A DNA stretch of 64,000 nucleotides from Mycobacterium sp. 141 (GCF_000382405.1 NZ_KB908256.1:1-64000); one strand, 5' to 3'. Positions 37,640 through 49,166 are shown, counted from the stretch's first letter. The notes: generated by a model not told the origin, from the letters alone. Numbers and translations are program-made.

Positions 37640-39115
37640 ATGTCCCGGTTTGTCGACCGCGTCGTCATCCACGCGCGGGCCGGTAACGGCGGCAATGGGT
37701 GTGCCTCGGTGCACCGCGAAAAGTTCAAACCCCTTGGTGGCCCTGACGGCGGCAACGGTGGTCGCGGCGGCAGCGTCGTCCTCGTTGTAGACCCTCAGGT
37801 GCACACCCTGCTGGACTTCCACTTTCATCCGCATGTCGCGGCGCCCTCCGGTAAGCAGGGCGCCGGCAGCAACCGGGACGGCGCATCAGGTACCGATCTC
37901 GAAGTCCGCGTACCCGACGGTACCGTCGTGCTCGACGAGGACGGGCGGATGCTCGCCGACCTCGTCGGAGCGGGCAGCCGTTTCGAAGCCGCAGCGGGCG
38001 GACGCGGCGGCCTGGGCAATGCCGCGCTGGCGTCCCGGGCCCGCAAGGCCCCCGGCTTCGCGCTGCTCGGTGAGAAGGGCCAGGCCCGCGATCTCACCCT
38101 GGAGCTCAAGACCGTTGCCGATGTCGGTCTGATCGGTTTTCCCTCAGCAGGCAAATCCTCACTGGTGTCGGCGATCTCGGCGGCCAAACCGAAGATCGCC
38201 GACTATCCGTTCACTACACTGGCGCCCAATCTGGGTGTGGTGTCGGCCGGCGACAACACCTATACCGTGGCCGACGTCCCCGGTCTCATCCCCGGCGCCT
38301 CCGAAGGGCGCGGACTTGGCCTGGAGTTCCTGCGGCATCTCGAACGCTGCGCGGTACTCGTGCACGTTGTGGACTGCGCCACAATGGAACCAGGCCGCGA
38401 CCCGATCTCCGACATCGAGGCGCTCGAGGCCGAACTGGCCGCGTATACCCCGACGCTGCAAGGCGATTCGGCTCTGGGTGACCTGGCCTCGCGGCCGCGG
38501 GCGGTGGTGCTCAACAAGATCGACGTTCCGGACGCGCACGAGCTCGCCGACTTCGTCCGCGACGAGGTGGCCCGGCGGTTCGGCTGGCCGGTGTTCGAGG
38601 TGTCGACTGTGAGCCGCGCTGGCTTGCGCCCCTTGACCTTTGCGTTGTGGGACATGGTGAAGGCCTACCGCGACGCTCAACCTGAGATCGCAGCGCGACG
38701 CCCGGTGATCCGACCCATCGCCATCGATGAGAGCGGGTTTACCGTGGAGTCCGACGGGCAGGGTGGCTTCATCGTTCGCGGGGTGCGCCCCGAACGCTGG
38801 ATTGCACAGACGAATTTCGACAACGACGAGGCTGTCGGCTATCTCGGTGACCGCCTGGCCCGGCTGGGTGTCGAGGACGAACTGTTCAAGCGTGGTGCGC
38901 GGCCGGGTTGTGCCGTGACCATCGGCGATATGACCTTCGACTGGGAACCGCAGACCCCCGCCGGTGTCGACGTGCCGCTGACCGGTCGCGGCACCGACAT
39001 CCGGCTGGAGCAGACAGACCGCGTCGGAGCGGCCGAGCGCAAGGCTGCCCGCCGCGAGCGGCGCAGTCCGGGCGCGCACGCGAGGAGCAGCAACGAACGA
39101 AGCGAAGACGAGTGA
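37640..39115 (+). CDS. obg: Obg GTPase (ObgE/CgtA)
   Basis: Obg is a ribosome-associated GTPase for 50S assembly and stress control. The N-terminal glycine-rich Obg fold begins [20 protein letters not shown]. GTPase motifs are GFPSAGKSS (near 167), [12 protein letters not shown] and NKIDV. A C-terminal OCT domain ends near residue 440. The last 20 codons carry the boundary repeat ([13 protein letters not shown]), so the extreme C-terminus is repeat-derived. It overlaps proB by four bases (GTGA). Confidence 0.96.
   Translation: MSRFVDRVVIHARAGNGGNGCASVHREKFKPLGGPDGGNGGRGGSVVLVVDPQVHTLLDFHFHPHVAAPSGKQGAGSNRDGASGTDLEVRVPDGTVVLDEDGRMLADLVGAGSRFEAAAGGRGGLGNAALASRARKAPGFALLGEKGQARDLTLELKTVADVGLIGFPSAGKSSLVSAISAAKPKIADYPFTTLAPNLGVVSAGDNTYTVADVPGLIPGASEGRGLGLEFLRHLERCAVLVHVVDCATMEPGRDPISDIEALEAELAAYTPTLQGDSALGDLASRPRAVVLNKIDVPDAHELADFVRDEVARRFGWPVFEVSTVSRAGLRPLTFALWDMVKAYRDAQPEIAARRPVIRPIAIDESGFTVESDGQGGFIVRGVRPERWIAQTNFDNDEAVGYLGDRLARLGVEDELFKRGARPGCAVTIGDMTFDWEPQTPAGVDVPLTGRGTDIRLEQTDRVGAAERKAARRERRSPGAHARSSNERSEDE
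39074..39110 (+). repeat. Boundary repeat at the 3' end of obg
   Basis: GCGCACGCGAGGAGCAG (39074-39090) is the exact reverse complement of 19716-19732 in the korB-mobA gap. It continues CAACGAACGAAGCGAAGACG, resembling the korB-start unit. It lies at a coupled gene junction and is translated as the C-terminus of Obg. Confidence 0.8.
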
Positions 39116-40245
39116 CGGGCGCACACTCGGCATCCTCTGCTCACCGGGAGGCGATCCGCACCGCGCGCAGCGTCGTCGTCAAGATCGGAACCACCGCGCT
39201 CACCACCGCCACCGGGGTGTTCGACGCGGCTCGGTTGGCGTATCTCGTCGAGGCCATCGAGGGCCGGATGAAGGCCGGCTCGGATGTGGTGATCGTGTCC
39301 TCGGGTGCCATCGCCGCCGGGATCGAACCGTTGCGGCTGACCAAGCGGCCCACGGACCTGGCCACCAAACAAGCCGCGGCCAGCGTCGGTCAGGTGGCGC
39401 TGATCAACGCGTGGAACACTGCCTTCGCCGCCTACAACCGGACTGTCGGTCAGGTGTTGCTGACCGCGCATGACGTTTCGATGCGGGTGCAGCACAACAA
39501 CGCGCAACGGACCCTGGACCGGCTGCGGGCGCTGCATGCGGTCGCGATCGTCAACGAGAACGACACCGTCGCCACCAACGAGATCCGGTTCGGTGACAAC
39601 GACCGGCTCTCGGCCCTCGTGGCGCAACTGGTCGGCGCCGACGCCCTGGTGCTGCTGTCCGACATCGACGGCCTCTACGACTCGGATCCCCGAAAAGGCA
39701 ACGCGCGCTTCATACCTGAGGTCGCTGCGCAGGGTGATCTGGACGGCGTCGTTGCCGGCCGGGGCAGCCACCTGGGAACCGGCGGTATGGCGTCCAAGCT
39801 GTCGTCAGCCTTGTTGGCCGCCGATGCCGGCGTGCCCGTGTTGTTGGCGGCGGCGGCCGATGCCGCTGCGGCACTGCGCGATGCATCGGTTGGCACGGTG
39901 TTCGCGCCCCGTTCCGAACGGATGTCGGCGCGGCGGTTCTGGGTGCGGTATGCCGCCGAGTCCGCGGGGGCGCTCACTCTCGACGACGGCGCGGTGCGGG
40001 CCGTGATCCACCAGCGACGATCGCTGTTGCCGGCCGGGATCACCCAGGTGGCAGGCCGGTTCCACGGCGGGGATGTGGTCGATCTCCGTGCGCCTGACGG
40101 GCAGACGGTAGCCCGCGGTGTCGTCGCCTACGAGGCGTCGGAGTTGGCGACCATGATGGGCCGGTCCACCCCGGATCTGCCGGTCGAGATGCGCCGGCCC
40201 GCGGTACACGCCGACGATCTGGTCGCCCTCAAGAGAACTCGGTGA
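39112..40245 (+). CDS. proB: Glutamate 5-kinase
   Basis: ProB phosphorylates glutamate in the first step of proline synthesis. The amino acid kinase domain begins [18 protein letters not shown] and contains SSGAIAAG and [11 protein letters not shown]-terminal PUA domain follows residue about 280. GTG at 39112 overlaps the obg stop, and the 377-aa length fits. A frame extension upstream lies inside obg and is spurious. The next pathway gene, proA, is about 4.6 kb downstream with other genes between. Confidence 0.95.
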   Translation: MTGAHSASSAHREAIRTARSVVVKIGTTALTTATGVFDAARLAYLVEAIEGRMKAGSDVVIVSSGAIAAGIEPLRLTKRPTDLATKQAAASVGQVALINAWNTAFAAYNRTVGQVLLTAHDVSMRVQHNNAQRTLDRLRALHAVAIVNENDTVATNEIRFGDNDRLSALVAQLVGADALVLLSDIDGLYDSDPRKGNARFIPEVAAQGDLDGVVAGRGSHLGTGGMASKLSSALLAADAGVPVLLAAAADAAAALRDASVGTVFAPRSERMSARRFWVRYAAESAGALTLDDGAVRAVIHQRRSLLPAGITQVAGRFHGGDVVDLRAPDGQTVARGVVAYEASELATMMGRSTPDLPVEMRRPAVHADDLVALKRTR

Positions 40246-40273
40246 GCGCGCTTCGCGAAGCCGGCGGTGGCGG

Positions 40274-40789
40274 TCACCAGTGGCCCCGGTGCACGACCTC
40301 GTCGAACGGACGGCGATTGGGTTTCAGGATGGGCCGGAACGGGCGATCCGCCGGGTACCCGACACCGAGCAGAAACGACACGAGGTGATCGTCGGGCACG
40401 CCGAGAATGGCGCGCGCTTTGGGTTGATCACCCACCGATGAATGGCCGGTTCCGATACCGAGATCGGTCGCGGCGATGGTCATCGCCAGCGTCGCCTGGC
40501 CCAGGTCGTACTGGTCGATGAGTTTGGTGTGCTCATCGGCAGCTTCCGGGACGACCAGCGCGATCGCGGCCGGCGCCGACGCGATGTGACCGGCGCCGCG
40601 CCATACCGTCGAGAGTTCTTGCAGCTGGCCCCGGTCGGTGACGATCACGAAATCCCAGTGCTGCCGGTTCGCCGCGGATGGCGCGCGCCAGCCGGCTTCA
40701 GCTATGCGGTTCAGGTCTTGCTCCGAGACCGGATCGGGTAGATAACTCCGCACGTTTCGGCGTGCGCGGATCGCATCCCAGGTTTCCAA
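40274..40789 (-). CDS. Nitroreductase-family protein
   Basis: This FMN-binding nitroreductase-like enzyme has the helix WDAIRARRNVRSYLPDPVSE at the start, the FMN-contact GWRAPSAANRQHWDFVIVTD, and the GIGTGHSSVGDQPKARAILGVP region. I chose TTG at 40789 because AAAGGAG precedes it by six bases. The upstream frame to 40843 has no site and would add an unlikely Cys/Phe-rich extension. Length 171 aa. The substrate is unknown; relatives reduce nitro groups, quinones or act in cofactor processing. It converges on proB and is absent from the M. tuberculosis order. Confidence 0.82.
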   Translation of the reverse strand: METWDAIRARRNVRSYLPDPVSEQDLNRIAEAGWRAPSAANRQHWDFVIVTDRGQLQELSTVWRGAGHIASAPAAIALVVPEAADEHTKLIDQYDLGQATLAMTIAATDLGIGTGHSSVGDQPKARAILGVPDDHLVSFLLGVGYPADRPFRPILKPNRRPFDEVVHRGHW

Positions 40790-40906
40790 CTCGAACTCCT
40801 TTGCATCGAATGTCAGACAGAACCCACCACCTGACAAAACCACACTGCGGCACCGAGTATTTCGTGCGCCGGCACCGCCGTCACGCGGTGTGCTGTTCCA
40901 GCCGGC

Positions 40907-41749
40907 CTATCCGGGCGATGCCGTCGGGGTAATGGCCAGTTCACCGGCCAGCAGGGTCAGCAGCTCCGAGCAGCCGGCGTCGACCTTCACGGTGGCCAGA
41001 TCGTCTCCGCGGGTGCGTCCCCGGTTGATGATCGCCACCGGTATCCCCTGTGCAGTGGCGTGGCGGACGAATCGGTAGCCCGAGTACACCGTCAGCGAGG
41101 AACCCGCCACCAACAGTGCGTCGCCGGAATCGACCAGTGAATAGGCCTGTTCCACACGGCTTTTGGGGACATTCTCACCGAAATAGACGATGTCGGGTTT
41201 GAGCATGCCACCACAGACCGGGCAGTCGACGATGGTGAATGACGACGTGTCGGCCACCACCGCATCGGCGTCGGGGGCCACCGCGATCCCACCGACTGCT
41301 TCGTCTCGCTCGAGAAACCCCGGATTGGCGGCCTCCAGCAGCTCGGCCAGCGCGGCACGCGACATGGTGTGACCGCACTCGAGGCACACCACGCGGGCGT
41401 AGCTGCCGTGCAGGTCGACCACCGTGCGACTGCCCGCCTTGGTGTGCAGGAGATCCACGTTCTGCGTGACCAGGCCGACGACCACACCGGCGGACTCAAG
41501 AGCGGCCAATGCCCGATGCCCGGCGTTGGGCATCGTCTCGTCCATGTGCCGCCAGCCGATGTGGTTGCGGGCCCAGTACCGCTGCCGGAACGCCGGATCG
41601 GAGGTGAATTGCCCGATGGTCATCGGGTTGCTCGGCGGCGAGTTCGGACCGCGGTAGTCGGGGATGCCGGAATCGGTGGACATACCCGCGCCGGTCAGCA
41701 CGGCGACGCGACGGCCCTCCAGCAGGGCGACGAGTTCGGGGGCATCCAC
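40907..41749 (-). CDS. Sirtuin NAD-dependent deacylase, class II-like
   Basis: Sirtuins remove acyl groups from lysines using NAD. The NAD motif GAGMSTDSGIPDYRG (residues 20-34) has the STxSGIPDYR form typical of class II (SIRT4-like) enzymes. TQNVDLLH (95-102), catalytic H114 in LHGS, and zinc cysteines C122/C125 and C176/C179 are present. GTG at 41749 gives 280 aa; GTG at 41755 is an alternative. The adjacent divergent nadE gene makes NAD, a possible functional link. It is longer than Rv1151c and appears to be a second sirtuin type. Confidence 0.87.
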   Translation of the reverse strand: MDAPELVALLEGRRVAVLTGAGMSTDSGIPDYRGPNSPPSNPMTIGQFTSDPAFRQRYWARNHIGWRHMDETMPNAGHRALAALESAGVVVGLVTQNVDLLHTKAGSRTVVDLHGSYARVVCLECGHTMSRAALAELLEAANPGFLERDEAVGGIAVAPDADAVVADTSSFTIVDCPVCGGMLKPDIVYFGENVPKSRVEQAYSLVDSGDALLVAGSSLTVYSGYRFVRHATAQGIPVAIINRGRTRGDDLATVKVDAGCSELLTLLAGELAITPTASPG

Positions 41750-41850
41750 CCCCACGAGAATAGGCGCTGGCCCATTCCGGGGACGGTTTGCGACCGCCCG
41801 ATTGAGCCCGCCGCCCCGCTCCAGGCGCCTCGCGGGTGACAATGAAGGCA

Positions 41851-43902
41851 ATGGACTTCTACTCCGCCTACCGACATGGCTTTGCCCGGGTTGCTGCGTG
41901 CACGCTTCACACGGCGTTGGCGGATCCAGCCGCCAACGCCGAATCGGTGCTGAGACTGGCGCAGGCCTGCCACGACGATGGCGTGGCCGTCGCGGTGTTT
42001 CCCGAGCTGACGCTGTCCGGCTATTCGATCGAGGACATCCTGCTGCAGGACACGCTGCTGGAATCGGTCGAGGAAGCGCTCGTAGAGATCGTCGCCGCGT
42101 CGGCGGTCCTGGCGCCCGTGCTCGTGGTCGGCGCCCCGCTGCGGCACCGGCACCGGATCTACAACACCGCGGTCGTCATCCACCGCGGCGCCGTGCTCGG
42201 GGTGGCCCCCAAGTCGTATCTGCCCACCTACCGCGAGTTCTATGAGCGGCGGCAGGTCGCCGCGGGCGACGAGGTGCGCGGCACCGTCCACGTCGCCGGC
42301 GCCGACGTACCGTTCGGCGCCGACCTGCTGTTCGTGGCATCGGACCTGCCGGGGTTGGTGCTGCACGTCGAGATCTGCGAAGACATGTTCGTCCCCGTCC
42401 CGCCGAGTGCAGAGGCTGCGCTGGCCGGTGCGACGGTGTTGGCCAACCTCTCCGGCAGCCCGATCACCGTCGGCCGGGCCGAGGATCGCTGCCTGCTGGC
42501 CCGCTCGGCATCGGCACGCTGCCTGGCCGCATATGTCTACGCCGCCGCGGGCGAGGGTGAGTCCACCACCGATCTGGCCTGGGACGGCCAGACCATGATC
42601 TGGGAGAACGGACGCCTGCTCGCCGAGAGCGAGCGATTCCCGCGCGGCGAGCGCCGCTCGGTGGCCGACGTGGATCTGGAGTTGCTGCGTGCCGAACGGC
42701 GGCGCATGGGCACCTTCGACGACAATGCTCGCCACCACGGGGTGGTCGTCGACGCCTTCCGGCGTATCGAGTTTCAGCTCGACCCGCCGACAGGCGACAT
42801 CGGATTGTTGCGCGAGGTCGAGCGATTCCCGTTCGTGCCCTCGGATCCCGAACGGCTGCAACGGGATTGCTACGAGGCCTACAACATCCAGGTGTCCGGT
42901 CTGGAGCAGCGGCTCCGCGCGCTGAACTACCCCAAAGTCGTCATCGGCGTGTCCGGCGGGCTCGACTCGACGCACGCGTTGATCGTCGCAGCCCGGGCGA
43001 TGGACCGGGAAAACCGGCCGCGCAGCGACATTCTCGCATTCACGCTGCCGGGTTTCGCCACCGGCGACCGGACCAAGAACAACGCCATCCGGTTGAGCCG
43101 CGCGTTGGGCGTGACATTCGAAGAGATCGACATCAAGCCAACCGCCCAGTTGATGCTCGCCGAGATGGACCATCCGTTCGGGCGTGGCGAGAAGGTCTAC
43201 GACGTCACGTTCGAGAACGTGCAGGCCGGCCTGCGCACCGATTACCTGTTCCGGCTGGCCAATCAGCGAGGCGGGATCGTGCTCGGCACCGGCGACCTGT
43301 CCGAGTTGGCGCTGGGCTGGTCGACCTACGGTGTCGGCGACCAGATGTCGCATTACAACGTCAACGGTGGGGTACCGAAAACGCTGATCCAGCACCTGAT
43401 CCGGTGGGTGATCTCGTCACGGCAATTCGGAGCCGAGGACTCGGACGTTAACGAGATCCTCCAGTCGGTGCTCGACACCGAGATCACCCCGGAGCTGGTA
43501 CCCACCGGCGAGGACGAGGAAATCCAGAGTAGCGAGGCCAAGGTCGGGCCCTATGTGCTGCAGGACTTTTCGCTGTACCAGGTGCTGCGCTACGGGTTCC
43601 GGCCGTCGAAGGTGGCGTTCCTGTCCTGGCACGCCTGGCATGACGCCGGCCTGGGGGACTGGCCGGCCGGTTTCCCCGAGGACAAGCGACCGGTCTACTC
43701 GCTCAAGGAGATCCGGCACTGGCTGCAGGTGTTCGCGCAGCGGTTTTATTCGTTCTCCCAGTTCAAACGATCGGCACTGCCCAACGGGCCCAAGGTGTCG
43801 GCCGGCGGCGCACTGTCGCCGCGCGGAGACTGGCGGGCGCCGTCGGACATGTCGGCACGGATCTGGCTCGACGAGATCGAGCGCGACATCCCCGAGGCTT
43901 GA
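41851..43902 (+). CDS. nadE: Glutamine-dependent NAD+ synthetase
   Basis: NadE converts nicotinate adenine dinucleotide to NAD using glutamine. The N-terminal nitrilase-like glutaminase (residues 1-300) has Glu in [10 protein letters not shown], Lys in PKSYLP and Cys in EICEDMF, and the synthetase domain has the PP-loop SGGLDSTH near 367. ATG at 41851 gives 683 aa and the same N-terminus (MxFYSAYxHGFxR) as Rv2438c; starts at 41836 are less likely. This and nadD at 48516 are both NAD-pathway genes in the window. Confidence 0.96.
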   Translation: MDFYSAYRHGFARVAACTLHTALADPAANAESVLRLAQACHDDGVAVAVFPELTLSGYSIEDILLQDTLLESVEEALVEIVAASAVLAPVLVVGAPLRHRHRIYNTAVVIHRGAVLGVAPKSYLPTYREFYERRQVAAGDEVRGTVHVAGADVPFGADLLFVASDLPGLVLHVEICEDMFVPVPPSAEAALAGATVLANLSGSPITVGRAEDRCLLARSASARCLAAYVYAAAGEGESTTDLAWDGQTMIWENGRLLAESERFPRGERRSVADVDLELLRAERRRMGTFDDNARHHGVVVDAFRRIEFQLDPPTGDIGLLREVERFPFVPSDPERLQRDCYEAYNIQVSGLEQRLRALNYPKVVIGVSGGLDSTHALIVAARAMDRENRPRSDILAFTLPGFATGDRTKNNAIRLSRALGVTFEEIDIKPTAQLMLAEMDHPFGRGEKVYDVTFENVQAGLRTDYLFRLANQRGGIVLGTGDLSELALGWSTYGVGDQMSHYNVNGGVPKTLIQHLIRWVISSRQFGAEDSDVNEILQSVLDTEITPELVPTGEDEEIQSSEAKVGPYVLQDFSLYQVLRYGFRPSKVAFLSWHAWHDAGLGDWPAGFPEDKRPVYSLKEIRHWLQVFAQRFYSFSQFKRSALPNGPKVSAGGALSPRGDWRAPSDMSARIWLDEIERDIPEA

Positions 43903-43909
43903 CGACCCC

Positions 43910-44770
43910 TCAACGGGCGAGCATCGCGTCGATGTCGGCCACGGTGGGTGCGCAATCACCCGCGCCGCGCACCATCGTCGCGAGCGCACCGGCCGCACAT
44001 GCCCGGCGCAGCGCCCCGTCGAATCCCGAGCACCAGTCGGCGGCCAGCACGCCGGCGAACACATCGCCGGCCCCGGTGGTGTCCACCGCCTTGACGGACG
44101 GCGACCGCACGTCGAACCGCTCCTCGACGCCCACGTAGCTCGCGCCCCGCGAACCCCGCGTGATGACGAGATGGGTCACCGGCCAATGCCATTCGCCGGC
44201 TTCGGTCTCGTTGACCACCACCACGTCGACCAGTTCGGACAGTGCCAGCAACTCATGAGCGTGGGTGCCGGGCGGTGACGCGTTGAGCATGACTACCGCG
44301 CCGGCCGTTCGCGCGAGGCGGGCCGCCGCGATCGCCGTCGCCGGCGGGATCTCCAGTTGCATCAACACCACATCGGCGGAGGTGATGGCGGTGCGCGCGG
44401 CGGCGGAGTCCACCGTGAGATGTGCGTTGGCGCCGGGCGCCACCACGATGCTGTTCTCCCCGTCGGCGTCGACGACGATGGCAGCCGATCCGCTGGGGCC
44501 GGGCACGGTCGCGACCGCGTCGAGGGCGACCCCGTTGGCGTCGAGGTGGGCGCGAAGCGAGCCTGCGGCAGCGTCGTCGCCGAGTGCGGCGACGAGGCTC
44601 ACCGAGGCCCCGGCCCGCGCCGCGGCGACCGCCTGATTACCACCCTTGCCGCCCGACGCCGACGACAGCGACGATGCCAGCACCGTCTGCCCGGGTCTGG
44701 GTAGTGCCGGCACGGCGAACGTGAGATCGGCGTTGACGCTTCCAACCACGCACACTCGTGAGGACGCCAT
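43910..44770 (-). CDS. rbsK: Ribokinase-family sugar kinase
   Basis: A PfkB-family sugar kinase related to Rv2436 RbsK. It starts MASSRVCVVGSVNADLTFAV, has the GGKGGNQAVAAARAG substrate loop (residues about 38-52) and the DTTGAGDVFAGVLAAD motif with the catalytic Asp near 232. Length 286 aa. ATG at 44770 has TAGCGT eight bases upstream on its strand and no ribosome site, so it may be leaderless. It is divergent from proA and converges on nadE. No ribose transporter is next to it. Ribokinase without a neighbouring functional rpiB fits a dispersed pentose pathway. Confidence 0.87.
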   Translation of the reverse strand: MASSRVCVVGSVNADLTFAVPALPRPGQTVLASSLSSASGGKGGNQAVAAARAGASVSLVAALGDDAAAGSLRAHLDANGVALDAVATVPGPSGSAAIVVDADGENSIVVAPGANAHLTVDSAAARTAITSADVVLMQLEIPPATAIAAARLARTAGAVVMLNASPPGTHAHELLALSELVDVVVVNETEAGEWHWPVTHLVITRGSRGASYVGVEERFDVRSPSVKAVDTTGAGDVFAGVLAADWCSGFDGALRRACAAGALATMVRGAGDCAPTVADIDAMLAR

Positions 44771-44842
44771 AGTCGACAACGCTAAACCAGCTGCGTGCTG
44801 ACGCGCGTCGAGCCGGACGAACACCTCCGATACCCTGGGACG

Positions 44843-46102
44843 ATGAGTGTGCAGACACCGCCCGTGAGTGCGTCGACGCAGGACTTGCGGGAACAGGTGC
44901 ACGAGTCCGCCCGCCGCGCCCGAGTCGCGGCGCGCACGTTGGCCACCCTCAACACGGCCACCAAGAACCGAGCCCTTCATGCCGCCGCCGACAGTGTGCT
45001 GGCCTGCGTCGACACGGTGCTGGCGGCCAACGCCGGAGACCTCGACGCGGCTCGTGCCGCCGGCACGCCGGAGGCCATGCTGGACCGGCTGGCGCTCAAC
45101 CCGCAGCGGATCGACGGCATCGCCGCGGGCCTGCGCCAGGTCGCCGGACTGCCCGATCCGATCGGTGAGGTGCTGCGGGGGCGCACGCTCCCCAACGGCC
45201 TGCAGCTGCGGCAGCAGCGTGTCCCCCTCGGCGTGGTGGGCATGGTCTACGAGGGTCGGCCCAACGTCACGGTCGACGCTTTCGGGTTGACCCTCAAATC
45301 CGGCAATGCGGCACTACTGCGCGGCAGTTCCTCGGCGGTGCGCTCCAACGAGGCGCTGGTGGCGGCCCTGCGGGCCGCGCTGCTGGCCGAGGGCCTGCCC
45401 GCCGACGCCGTGCAGCTGCTGCCCAGTCACGACCGCGCCAGCGTGACGCACCTGATCCAGGCCCGCGGCCTGGTCGACGTCGTGATCCCGCGTGGTGGGG
45501 CCGGCCTGATCGACGCCGTCGTACGCGATGCGCAGGTGCCGACGATCGAGACCGGCGTCGGCAATTGCCATGTCTACGTTCATGAATCGGCCGACCTGGA
45601 CCTGGCCGAGAAGATCCTGCTGAACTCCAAGACCCGTCGGCCCAGCGTGTGCAATTCGGCCGAGACGCTGCTGGTCGATGCGTCCATCGCCGACGTCGCG
45701 GTGCCGCGACTCGTCGCGGCGCTGCAGGACGCCGGCGTCACCGTGCACGCCGACCCGTCCGAGGACGAGCTGCGCGCGGAGTTCCTGTCGATGGACATCG
45801 CGCTGGCTGTAGTAGATGGAGTGGATGCCGCCATCGCCCACGTCGACGAGTACGGCACCGGGCACACCGAGGCCATCGTGACAACCGATCTGGCTGCGGC
45901 ACAGCGGTTCACCGAGCGCGTGGATGCCGCCGCCGTGATGGTCAACGCGTCCACCGCCTTCACCGACGGAGAGCAGTTCGGCTTCGGCGCCGAGATCGGC
46001 ATCTCCACCCAGAAGCTGCATGCCCGCGGCCCGATGGGATTGCCCGAGCTGACCTCGACGAAATGGATTGTGTGGGGCGAGGGCCAGACCCGCCAGGCCT
46101 AG
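44843..46102 (+). CDS. proA: Gamma-glutamyl phosphate reductase
   Basis: ProA reduces glutamyl 5-phosphate to the semialdehyde in proline synthesis. The aldehyde dehydrogenase-like fold is complete in 419 aa, with the catalytic Cys C270 in [13 protein letters not shown] and [20 protein letters not shown] near residue 135. ATG at 44843 is preceded by TACCCT (44831-44836) six bases upstream, suggesting a leaderless message. A frame extension to 44795 lies upstream of that -10 element. It is followed by a MoxR-type ATPase gene. Confidence 0.95.
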   Translation: MSVQTPPVSASTQDLREQVHESARRARVAARTLATLNTATKNRALHAAADSVLACVDTVLAANAGDLDAARAAGTPEAMLDRLALNPQRIDGIAAGLRQVAGLPDPIGEVLRGRTLPNGLQLRQQRVPLGVVGMVYEGRPNVTVDAFGLTLKSGNAALLRGSSSAVRSNEALVAALRAALLAEGLPADAVQLLPSHDRASVTHLIQARGLVDVVIPRGGAGLIDAVVRDAQVPTIETGVGNCHVYVHESADLDLAEKILLNSKTRRPSVCNSAETLLVDASIADVAVPRLVAALQDAGVTVHADPSEDELRAEFLSMDIALAVVDGVDAAIAHVDEYGTGHTEAIVTTDLAAAQRFTERVDAAAVMVNASTAFTDGEQFGFGAEIGISTQKLHARGPMGLPELTSTKWIVWGEGQTRQA

Positions 46103-46120
46103 ACGACAAGGGAGAAACAC

Positions 46121-47005
46121 GTGTGCGTGCCCGCGCGCCAGGCACCGCTGTTCGCCGATATCGACGATGTGGCACGACGACTGGCCGAAACCGGATACCT
46201 GCCCGATACCGCCACTGCCACCGCGGTTTTCCTCGCAGACCGGCTCGGCAAGCCGTTGCTGGTGGAGGGACCCGCGGGTGTGGGCAAGACCGAACTGGCC
46301 CGCGCGATCGCCCGGAGCACCGGGAGCGAACTGGTGCGGCTGCAGTGCTACGAAGGCGTCGATGAGGCCCGCGCGCTCTACGAATGGAACCACGCCAAGC
46401 AGATCCTGCGGATCCAGGCGGGTCAGGGGCAGGGAGCGGACTGGGACCGCACGAAGGACGACGTGTTCAGCGAGGAATTCCTGCTGAGCCGCCCGCTGCT
46501 GACCGCGATCCGACGCACCGACCCGACCGTGTTGCTGATCGACGAGACCGACAAGGCCGACATCGAGATCGAGGGCCTGCTGTTGGAGGTGCTGTCCGAC
46601 TTCGCGGTCACGGTGCCGGAACTGGGCACCATCACCGCCGAGCGGCCACCGTTCGTGCTGCTGACGTCGAACGCCACCCGCGAGCTGTCCGAGGCGCTCA
46701 AGCGGCGTTGCCTGTTCCTGCACATCAACTTTCCCGATGCCGACCTGGAGCGGCGCATCCTGCTGTCGCGGGTTCCGGAACTGCCCGAGCACATCGCCGC
46801 CGAGCTCGTGCGGATCATCGGGGTGCTGCGGGGCATGCAGCTCAAGAAGCTTCCGTCGGTCGCCGAGACGATCGACTGGGGCCGCACCGTGCTGGCGCTC
46901 GGTCTGGACACCATCGACGATGCCATGATCGCCGCCACGCTCGGGGTGGTGCTCAAGCACCTGTCCGACCAGCAGCGAGCCGCCGGGGAGCTGAGGCTCA
47001 ACTGA
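46121..47005 (+). CDS. MoxR-family AAA+ ATPase (Rv2426c-like)
   Basis: MoxR ATPases act as chaperones or co-factor insertases with a VWA partner. Walker A GPAGVGKT is at residues 50-57, Walker B LLIDETDKADIEIE follows near 141, and arginine finger and sensor positions appear in LKRRCLFLHINFPD. GTG at 46121 has an AGGGAG site. The stop overlaps the next start by one base, so it is coupled to the VWA-domain gene, the usual MoxR partner layout. Its substrate is unknown. Confidence 0.9.
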   Translation: MCVPARQAPLFADIDDVARRLAETGYLPDTATATAVFLADRLGKPLLVEGPAGVGKTELARAIARSTGSELVRLQCYEGVDEARALYEWNHAKQILRIQAGQGQGADWDRTKDDVFSEEFLLSRPLLTAIRRTDPTVLLIDETDKADIEIEGLLLEVLSDFAVTVPELGTITAERPPFVLLTSNATRELSEALKRRCLFLHINFPDADLERRILLSRVPELPEHIAAELVRIIGVLRGMQLKKLPSVAETIDWGRTVLALGLDTIDDAMIAATLGVVLKHLSDQQRAAGELRLN

Positions 47006-48450
47006 TGGCCTCCCGTCGAACCCGACCGCCCCAACCACTGGCCCCGCACGGCCTGCCGGGGCATCTCGTCGAGTTCGTCGAAGCCCTTCGCGCACAAGGC
47101 ATCTCGGTGGGATCGTCGGAGACGGTGGACGCCGGTCGGGTGATCATGGTGCTGGGGTTGGGGGACCGCGAGGCGCTGCGTGAGGGCATCGCGTGCGCGG
47201 TGCTGCGCCGCGCCGATCACCGCGACACCTATGACGCGATGTTCGACCTGTTCTTCCCGCCGGCGCTGGGCGCGCGCACCATGCCGTCCGACGACGAAGC
47301 GCTCGGCGACCAAGCGCAGCAGCTGCCCTCGGCGGATGTCGATGCCATGCGGGCCGCGCTGGTGCAGATGCTCTCCGACAACGAAGATCTGGCCGGCCTC
47401 GATGACCGGTTGGCGGTGATGATCGCCCAGATCGTCGGGACCTACGGCCTTTACAAGTCGAGCCGCGGACCGTCGTACTCGACGTATCAGGCGCTCAAGG
47501 CGATGAACCTGGACGATCTGGAGAGTCGGCTGCTCGCGGGGTTGCTGGCCGCGTACGGCGACCGGCCCACGCCCACCCAGCAAGAGATCGCCAAAGCGGT
47601 GGCTGCGCAGCGTATCTCGCAGTTGCGCAAGATGGTGGAGGCCGAGACCAAGCGCCGAACCGCCGAGCAGTTGGGCCGCGAGCACGTGCAGGTTTACGGT
47701 GTGCCACAACTGGCCGAGAACGTGGAATTCCTGCGCGCCTCAGGCGAACAGCTGCGCCAGATGCGCAAGACCGTTGCACCGTTGGCCCGCACCCTGGCGA
47801 CCCGGCTGGCCGCGCGTCGTCGGCGCTCCCGCGCCGGCGAGATCGACCTGCGCAAGACGTTGCGCAAGTCCATGTCGACCGGCGGGGTGCCGATCGACAT
47901 GGTGCTTCGCAAGCCGCACCCGGCCCGGCCCGAGCTGGTTGTGCTGTGCGATGTGTCCGGCTCGGTGGCCGGTTTCAGCCACTTCACGCTGATGCTGGTG
48001 GCGGCCCTGCGTCAGCAGTTCTCGCGGGTCCGCGTCTTCGCCTTCATCGACACCACCGACGAGGTCACCGAGTTGTTCGGCCCGCAATCCGATCTCGCCG
48101 TCGCGGTGCAGCGCATCACCCGAGAGGCGGGTGTCTACACCCGGGACGGACACTCCGACTACGGGCACGCCTTCGTGTCGTTCTTGGAGAAGTTCCCGAG
48201 TGTGCTCTCGCCACGCAGTTCGCTGCTGGTGCTCGGGGACGCACGCAACAACTACCGCAACCCGCAGTCCGACCTGCTGGCGCACCTGGTGTCGACGAGC
48301 CGGCATGCGCATTGGCTCAACCCCGAACCGAGGCACCTGTGGGGCAGCGGGGACTCCGCGGCCCCGAAATACGGCGAGGTGATCACCATGCACGAGTGCC
48401 GCTCGGCCAAGCAGCTGGCTTCTGTGATCGACGGGCTGTTGCCGGTCTGA
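47005..48450 (+). CDS. VWA-domain CoxE-like protein (Rv2425c-like)
   Basis: A 481-aa protein with a helical N-terminal half and a C-terminal von Willebrand factor A domain. The metal site reads [12 protein letters not shown] (DxSxS from about residue 316) and later TRDGHSDYG and [11 protein letters not shown] supply the remaining VWA turns. CoxE-type proteins cooperate with MoxR ATPases in metal-cofactor or protein maturation. The target here is not evident. ATG at 47005 overlaps the MoxR stop. Confidence 0.88.
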   Translation: MASRRTRPPQPLAPHGLPGHLVEFVEALRAQGISVGSSETVDAGRVIMVLGLGDREALREGIACAVLRRADHRDTYDAMFDLFFPPALGARTMPSDDEALGDQAQQLPSADVDAMRAALVQMLSDNEDLAGLDDRLAVMIAQIVGTYGLYKSSRGPSYSTYQALKAMNLDDLESRLLAGLLAAYGDRPTPTQQEIAKAVAAQRISQLRKMVEAETKRRTAEQLGREHVQVYGVPQLAENVEFLRASGEQLRQMRKTVAPLARTLATRLAARRRRSRAGEIDLRKTLRKSMSTGGVPIDMVLRKPHPARPELVVLCDVSGSVAGFSHFTLMLVAALRQQFSRVRVFAFIDTTDEVTELFGPQSDLAVAVQRITREAGVYTRDGHSDYGHAFVSFLEKFPSVLSPRSSLLVLGDARNNYRNPQSDLLAHLVSTSRHAHWLNPEPRHLWGSGDSAAPKYGEVITMHECRSAKQLASVIDGLLPV

Positions 48451-48515
48451 AGCGGGTCGCGGCCGGTTACGCGCCGGGTCAGCCGCCCGTCGACGCTGCC
48501 GTAAGCTGGCTGTTC

Positions 48516-49166
48516 GTGGCAACGCGGCGCAGGCTCGGTGTGATGGGTGGGACGTTTGATCCCATCCACAATGGGCACCTCGTCGCCGCCAGCGAGGTGG
48601 CCGATCTGTTCGAGCTGGACGAAGTGGTGTTCGTGCCGACCGGCGAGCCCTGGCAGAAGCACGACCGGCCGGTCAGCGCTGCCGAGGACCGGTATCTCAT
48701 GACGGTCATCGCCACGGCGTCCAACCCGCGGTTCTCGGTGAGCCGCGTCGACATCGACCGGGGTGGCCCCACCTACACCGCCGACACGTTGCGTGACCTG
48801 CGCAAACTCAACGTCGACAGCGATCTGTTCTTCATCACCGGCGCCGATGCCCTGGCGTCGATCCTGTCCTGGCAGAACTGGGAGGAATTGTTTTCGATGG
48901 CGAAGTTCGTCGGTGTGAGCCGACCGGGCTACGAGCTCGACGGTAAGCACATCCTGGCGGTGCGCCAGGAGCTGCCGTCCGATGCGTTACAACTGGTCGA
49001 GGTGCCTGCGCTGGCGATCTCGTCGAGCGATTGCCGGCAGCGTGCGGAGGCGTTGCGGCCCATCTGGTACCTGGTGCCCGACGGGGTGGTGCAGTACGTG
49101 GCGAAGCGCGGCCTCTATACCGCGGACGTGAAGAGTGACCACAACGGTGGGAAGGGTGTCTCATGA
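48516..49166 (+). CDS. nadD: Nicotinate-nucleotide adenylyltransferase
   Basis: NadD adenylates nicotinate mononucleotide to the precursor used by NadE. The nucleotidyltransferase motif [17 protein letters not shown] lies at residues 11-27, and the [11 protein letters not shown] segment ends the fold. GTG at 48516 has TAAGCT (48502-48507) eight bases upstream and no ribosome site, so it is probably leaderless. It opens an operon nadD-rsfS-gpgP-octT-degV and overlaps rsfS by four bases. Length 216 aa fits the family. Confidence 0.94.
   Translation: MATRRRLGVMGGTFDPIHNGHLVAASEVADLFELDEVVFVPTGEPWQKHDRPVSAAEDRYLMTVIATASNPRFSVSRVDIDRGGPTYTADTLRDLRKLNVDSDLFFITGADALASILSWQNWEELFSMAKFVGVSRPGYELDGKHILAVRQELPSDALQLVEVPALAISSSDCRQRAEALRPIWYLVPDGVVQYVAKRGLYTADVKSDHNGGKGVS

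Noticed and set aside
46384..47004. Extended upstream frame of the VWA gene inside the MoxR gene
   Set aside because: It is a shifted frame of the MoxR coding region; ATG at 47005 fits the coupled layout.
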